Of a stretch of DNA of 64,000 bases, positions 60,355-64,000 are shown one piece after another. A program made the position numbers and the translations under genes. Within the stretch, counting starts at the first letter, position 1; each line of letters opens with the position of its first letter. The notes under the pieces were generated by a model. The model made no database searches. It saw nothing but the letters and a program-made list of their open reading frames with translations, and had not been told where the DNA came from. Source of the DNA: Aquanectria penicillioides (Eukaryota > Ascomycota > Sordariomycetes > Hypocreales > Nectriaceae); contig PYIU01000001.1 in assembly GCA_003415625.1 (NCBI GenBank), positions 1,984,001 through 2,048,000 of the forward strand, given 5' to 3'.

Positions 60355-62085
60355 TTAGACATCTTGCGCCTTCTTCCGACGGATGCTGCCGAACCGTTTC
60401 TTGAGACCGTCACTGAGTCGCTTGCTTGCTGAATTGTGGCGACCAAGACTGGCAGAGTTCGAAACACCAGCGCTAGCACCGTTTCGTCCCCCCGAGCTTC
60501 GACGACTGCTCAAAGGGGGCGTGACACCAATTCATATTCAGCAGCCTGGCCTTTGGCCAGACGCTTCTTCTCCTTTAGGTCTCTTTCAAATTCAAAGTTT
60601 GGACCCTTTCCCTTGAGATCATCGGCATGGTATTCCTAATATCGGTGTTAGCGGATAAGCCCTCACCAAACTTTGTTCAATTTACTCACAATGCCGTCCC
60701 AACGCTTATACGCACCTCCAGCCGCATCGGGTTCTCTCATCAAATCAGCGCCTTCGGTGTAGGTCATCACATTGCCACGGAAATCTTCAACGCCGTTGGG
60801 GATGATTGCGGTACCCTGGAGCGGCACGTTTTTGCGCAAAGAGTCCTCAATGTACTCCTTCGGGGTGGCTCGGATAGCTTCCATATTGGAGTCACGGACG
60901 GCAGCAACTGGCGAGTACATCTGATTTCGGTTCCGACTGGCGAGTGCGGCATCGTAAGGTCCTCCATGATGATAAGTGCCGCCGATCGTATCCAGCGCAT
61001 CGATGGTGTCAGTGTGAGGCAGGTTCCTTCGCCGGAGGTGGGGCGATCGGTCAGCGGCGCGGGCCTCCTTCCGGAGAATGTCAAGAGGACGGTGGCTCAT
61101 GTCGCCGGGGAAGCGCCTATTGATTGAGCGATTGCGAGAAAGGTCGCAATTTCCAGTGCTGAGGCTTCGTTGGTGACGAGTGTCAGGCTGGTTTGGCGAA
61201 AGGTGCGGGACTCGAGCGCTTGCCGAGCGGGTGACAGCGGTGTTTGGAGGGTACCGTCGTGAGCCGTGAGGGGCCCCGGGAGGAGATCCTGGTGGAGATC
61301 TAGGCGGGGAGATAGACCCAGAAGAAGATTCACCGGGGGCGAAGAAAGGGTTTGAAGGGTGAAAGCTAGATCGAGATGGACTCGCAGAGGTTGGGGGCGT
61401 AGGATAGCCGCGTTGTTGTTGTTGTTGCGGTGGTGATTGCTTGCGAGGAGTCCGCGCCTTCTGGTCGCTGAATTCCCTCGAAGACCCGGGATTTGAATCA
61501 GAGAGATTGAATTTCTTGAATTGAGCAGCAAGGTTATGAGATGATGCGATACCCGTGTCTTGACTAGGTTCCGGAGCAGTCAACGGGTCAAGGATGTAAG
61601 CTTTCGCCTGTGAGTGGAGGAAAAAGTCAAGGTTAGTTATATGGCCGACAGAACGTAGGCGAAGAGAAGAGATGAAAGGAGAATCATGGTGCAGGGCTTT
61701 GATCCAAGGCGACGCAGCGCGCTTGCGCGTACTCGATGCCCCATCTCATTAGATAGGGCGGCGGTGTATCTTGGCTATCCAAGTGGTGCTGTGCTGGCAC
61801 ATGCCAATCGCAGCGTTGAAGAAATCTTTAGGTCTGGGGATCCTAGTAGCGGGTGGATCCGCATTGACGCAAGGCGGACGACGCCAAAAAAGGGTCCAGT
61901 CGACACGATTTAGGTCCCTGACGTTAATCATGTCGTCGGGTTGGATGGGATGACGTTGGGCGAGAAAAGGGAGGGTGTAGGGCCAGAAGGAGGAGGGGGA
62001 AAGACTGGGTCGGGGATCGAGGACAGGATTGATCGCCAGAAGCGGTGCGACTCACCCACTGTTTATCGCTGTTTGATTCTTTCAT
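60355..62085 (-). CDS. PAL1: Pal1 cell morphology protein (with one apparent single-base indel)
   Basis: Three exons on the minus strand, 62085-62056, 61607-60690 and 60635-60355, give about 409 residues after allowing for one missing base. The short first exon (MKESNSDKQW) joins through a 448-nt intron to AKAYILDPLTAPEPS, a conserved Pal1 start. The middle is Ser/Pro/Gln-rich, and the core domain has RNLPHTDTIDALDTIGGTYH followed by GPYDAALASRNR. Exon 3 has GKGPNFEFERDLKEKKRLAKG and a basic C-terminus, LSDGLKKRFGSIRRKK. Within exon 3 the frame shifts at a G5 run on the plus strand (60515-60519); adding one base restores a family-like C-terminus, so an assembly indel is likely. Pal1 proteins associate with endocytic sites and cell tips and help keep cylindrical shape in fission yeast. 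The choice of first exon is inference from its GTGAGT donor and frame. Confidence 0.88.
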
Positions 62086-62978
62086 TGTGGCGAGTATATG
62101 ATGGGATGATGAGTAAAGGACTTCTATTGGCGACGAAACCGATCGGCAGATGATATTTTGGGAACAAGTGCAGCAGGATTCCTGCTGTTGAGAAGGTCGA
62201 GTTTGTCCTGGAGATTCGAAGGCGGTCCTGGTGGTTCTATATCTGCTTTGTCCTCCCTGTCGTTCGGGGGGTGATGGGTGTCAGGCGGGGTTGAGTCGAG
62301 CCACCATCGGCCAAGTGAGGGACTGTCAGATAGACCGTGGTGCAACAGCAAAATCGAACAGCGGCGAGTTGTAAGCCGAGTAAGCCAAGAGGTTCCGTTA
62401 AGTGGGTGAAGCCAAAGCAAAGAGCTGCGGACAATTCCAAGGAAGACAGGCGGAAGGCCAAGGAAGGGAGGTGAGGGACGCAAGGGGAGTAGGCGAGGAG
62501 GTGGGAGAGGCTGCAGGTCTTATGAGAAAAGAAAATTAAGAATAGGCAAGAGGCTTGTGCAGGAGGGTGACCTGGGGTTCGCTCCTTAGGTTAGTAGGTA
62601 GCTACGATCCTTGAGGTAGGTACGCAAGGCAGCTTTGGGAAGGTCCGGCGACGGGGAATGGAGACCGGAGACCGGAGACGGCGGGAATGGGGGGGCAATG
62701 GGTGTGATGGAAGGTAGGTACACCGGCACACCTTCCTCCTCCTCCTCCTCCTCCTCCACCAACCCTTTAGCACCCTCCATCCCGCCAACCCTACAGCCCT
62801 CCAACTTTTGTCGTCCGGATACGCGGCGCGAAGAGGGAAGCTGGATCTTCCTTGTGACTGCTTTGGTCTTTGACCTCGCGTATCCACCATTCCCAAGATA
62901 GACAGCATCCATCACTCGCATCACACTCTGCGAGAGACATACCACCTACCAGAGACATAGTCGCACACGCACAACAAC
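62086..62978. other. Intergenic, divergent promoters of Pal1 and small membrane protein gene
   Basis: About 890 bp. A (TCC)n microsatellite lies at 62734-62757. Overlapping frames on both strands here are low-complexity and unsupported. It likely holds the Pal1 5' untranslated region and promoter. Confidence 0.5.
62734..62757 (+). repeat. (TCC)n microsatellite
   Basis: Eight consecutive TCC units in the Pal1 upstream region. Confidence 0.95.
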
Positions 62979-63391
62979 ATGGGCTACCACGGTACACTCC
63001 ATTTGCAGCCGCACCCACAGAAGGCCCCGGAATCCCAAAAATCCCAGGAAGCCAAGGCACACGCACTCTCCCACGCATCTAAGCTTGCTAGGCTACGCCG
63101 CGCCGCCCACGCCATTGAAGGCGCCCCTCCCAACGACATTCAACTAGTCCTGCTTCTGGCCCTGGTGTTGCTCGTGGTGTGTCGCGGGGGAGGGGCTTGC
63201 TGGTTGACTTCCCTGTTGCGTTGCAGGCCCTTCGCCCGTTTGAGCTCTCGCTTCCCAGGTACGAGGGTCCCAAGATACCTAAGATACCACCAAGATACCC
63301 GATACGAGCGAAAAAACGTTCTGTCAAATTCGTCATCCAGCAGACGTCAACCATCTCGCCCTCAATCTTTGCTCCTCGGATCCCACTCTGA
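62979..63391 (+). CDS. Possible small single-pass membrane protein
   Basis: An ATG at 62979 opens a 66-codon exon (62979-63176). It can be joined through a 50-nt intron (GTGTGT donor, GTTGAC branch-like site, TTGCAG acceptor at 63226) to 63227-63391, giving about 120 residues. The predicted protein is hydrophilic and Lys/His/Gln-rich for ~50 residues, has one hydrophobic segment (IQLVLLLALVLLV), then a Pro/Arg/Lys-rich tail. I do not recognise a family. The evidence is the in-frame join with intron signals and the membrane segment. The whole could be an untranslated leader or spurious. Without the intron the frame runs on to 63419 with low-complexity sequence. Confidence 0.4.
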
Positions 63392-64000
63392 TCGCACGGG
63401 CCCGGAACGATCGGCCTGATAACGAGGTTTTCTTGCTCTGCTTCAAATCCACCTTCCTCGCCTCCATCTACCATACTCCGTGGTACCGGCCTGCTTTGCT
63501 GCAAGTACTTGCCCTGCAGCAGGAACCCCACAACACGCCAAGTCACAAGCCAAGCAGAAAAACGGCTCGCCATCGTCACCTGACCACCTCGCGCAGTCAC
63601 GACTGGGTACGCATCCTACCACGAAGGGCCTAGCCCAGGGTGCCGAGGAGCATCTGGTGGACATGGAGTCACACGGGTGGACTTGTCTATCCATGGCAAT
63701 GGATGTTCCAACTTTGTGGTTTCTGGGCTGCCAAATCCTCAACTCTTTGTCCGTGTGGAACCCCCCATCGTCCGGTCTTGGCCCTGCCCCAAGCTAAGAG
63801 CTAAGCCCAGGGACACGCACGCACACACGTCAAAAGGCACACCTACGTAGCATTAAGCTTTGCAACTGCAGAAACCTGGTGGGTGTGTCGTTCGGGCCAC
63901 CCTCGAGCCCTCAAGCCATGGCAGCTATGATTCGATTTCTTCGTCCAGGCTTCCGGCCTGAGGTGACTGGCTGATGACGAAAGACGAGCAACAATCGTAC
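63392..64000. other. Intergenic to window end
   Basis: About 600 bp with no supported gene. Overlapping short frames on both strands conflict with each other. Confidence 0.5.

Overview
The window is nuclear DNA from a filamentous ascomycete, most likely Pezizomycotina and probably Sordariomycetes. The evidence is short GT-AG introns of about 47-100 nt with CTAAC-like branch points, fungal families such as Pal1, spherulin-4 and a fucose-lectin-like membrane protein, and retrotransposons ruined by C-to-T / G-to-A change of the repeat-induced point mutation (RIP) type.

Layout. Bases 1-30971 are an extremely AT-rich isochore made almost entirely of three copies of one large Ty3/gypsy-type LTR retrotransposon with ~381-bp LTRs. 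Copy A (1-5754, minus) is cut by the window edge. Copy B (5755-17212, plus) lacks its 5' LTR. Copy C (18187-30971, minus) has both LTRs and is interrupted in its integrase region by a solo LTR (24005-24386) with a 5-bp target duplication. B and C face each other as a giant inverted repeat around a ~1-kb spacer. No intact transposon gene survives. Composition switches abruptly to normal at about 30.9 kb, and the rest is gene-bearing euchromatin.

Gene-bearing part: a six-exon 5-oxoprolinase/hydantoinase (31952-36043, +); four tandem tRNA-Phe(GAA) genes (36577-37354, -); an NADH-cytochrome b5 reductase (37681-38682, -); an MFS sugar transporter (39108-40710, -); a secreted spherulin-4/GH135-type protein (41825-42670, -); a GIT1-like glycerophosphodiester permease (44804-46324, -); a type II membrane protein with a fucose-lectin-like ectodomain (48172-49681, -); an ANCHR/ZFYVE19-like B-box protein (51013-52324, +); an LMBD1 lysosomal/vacuolar membrane protein (52601-54397, -); CFT1/CPSF160 (55238-59719, +); Pal1 (60355-62085, -); and a possible small membrane protein (62979-63391, +). 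Apart from the tRNA array this looks like ordinary mixed gene content, not a biosynthetic cluster.

Most striking observation: each of the four tRNA-Phe genes is split in the D-loop, between positions 20 and 21, by a 54-56 nt insert with the signals of a spliceosomal intron (GTAAGT/GTACGT/GTATGT donor, CTAAC branch site, CAG/TAG acceptor). Removing it leaves an exact 73-nt tRNA-Phe with no intron at the canonical 37/38 site. Nuclear tRNA introns are normally at 37/38 and removed by the tRNA endonuclease, so this suggests Pol III transcripts carrying spliceosome-type introns.

Quality note: three single-base deletions in G/C homopolymers break otherwise intact conserved genes (two in CFT1, one in Pal1). 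Together they look like assembly indels rather than three real mutations.
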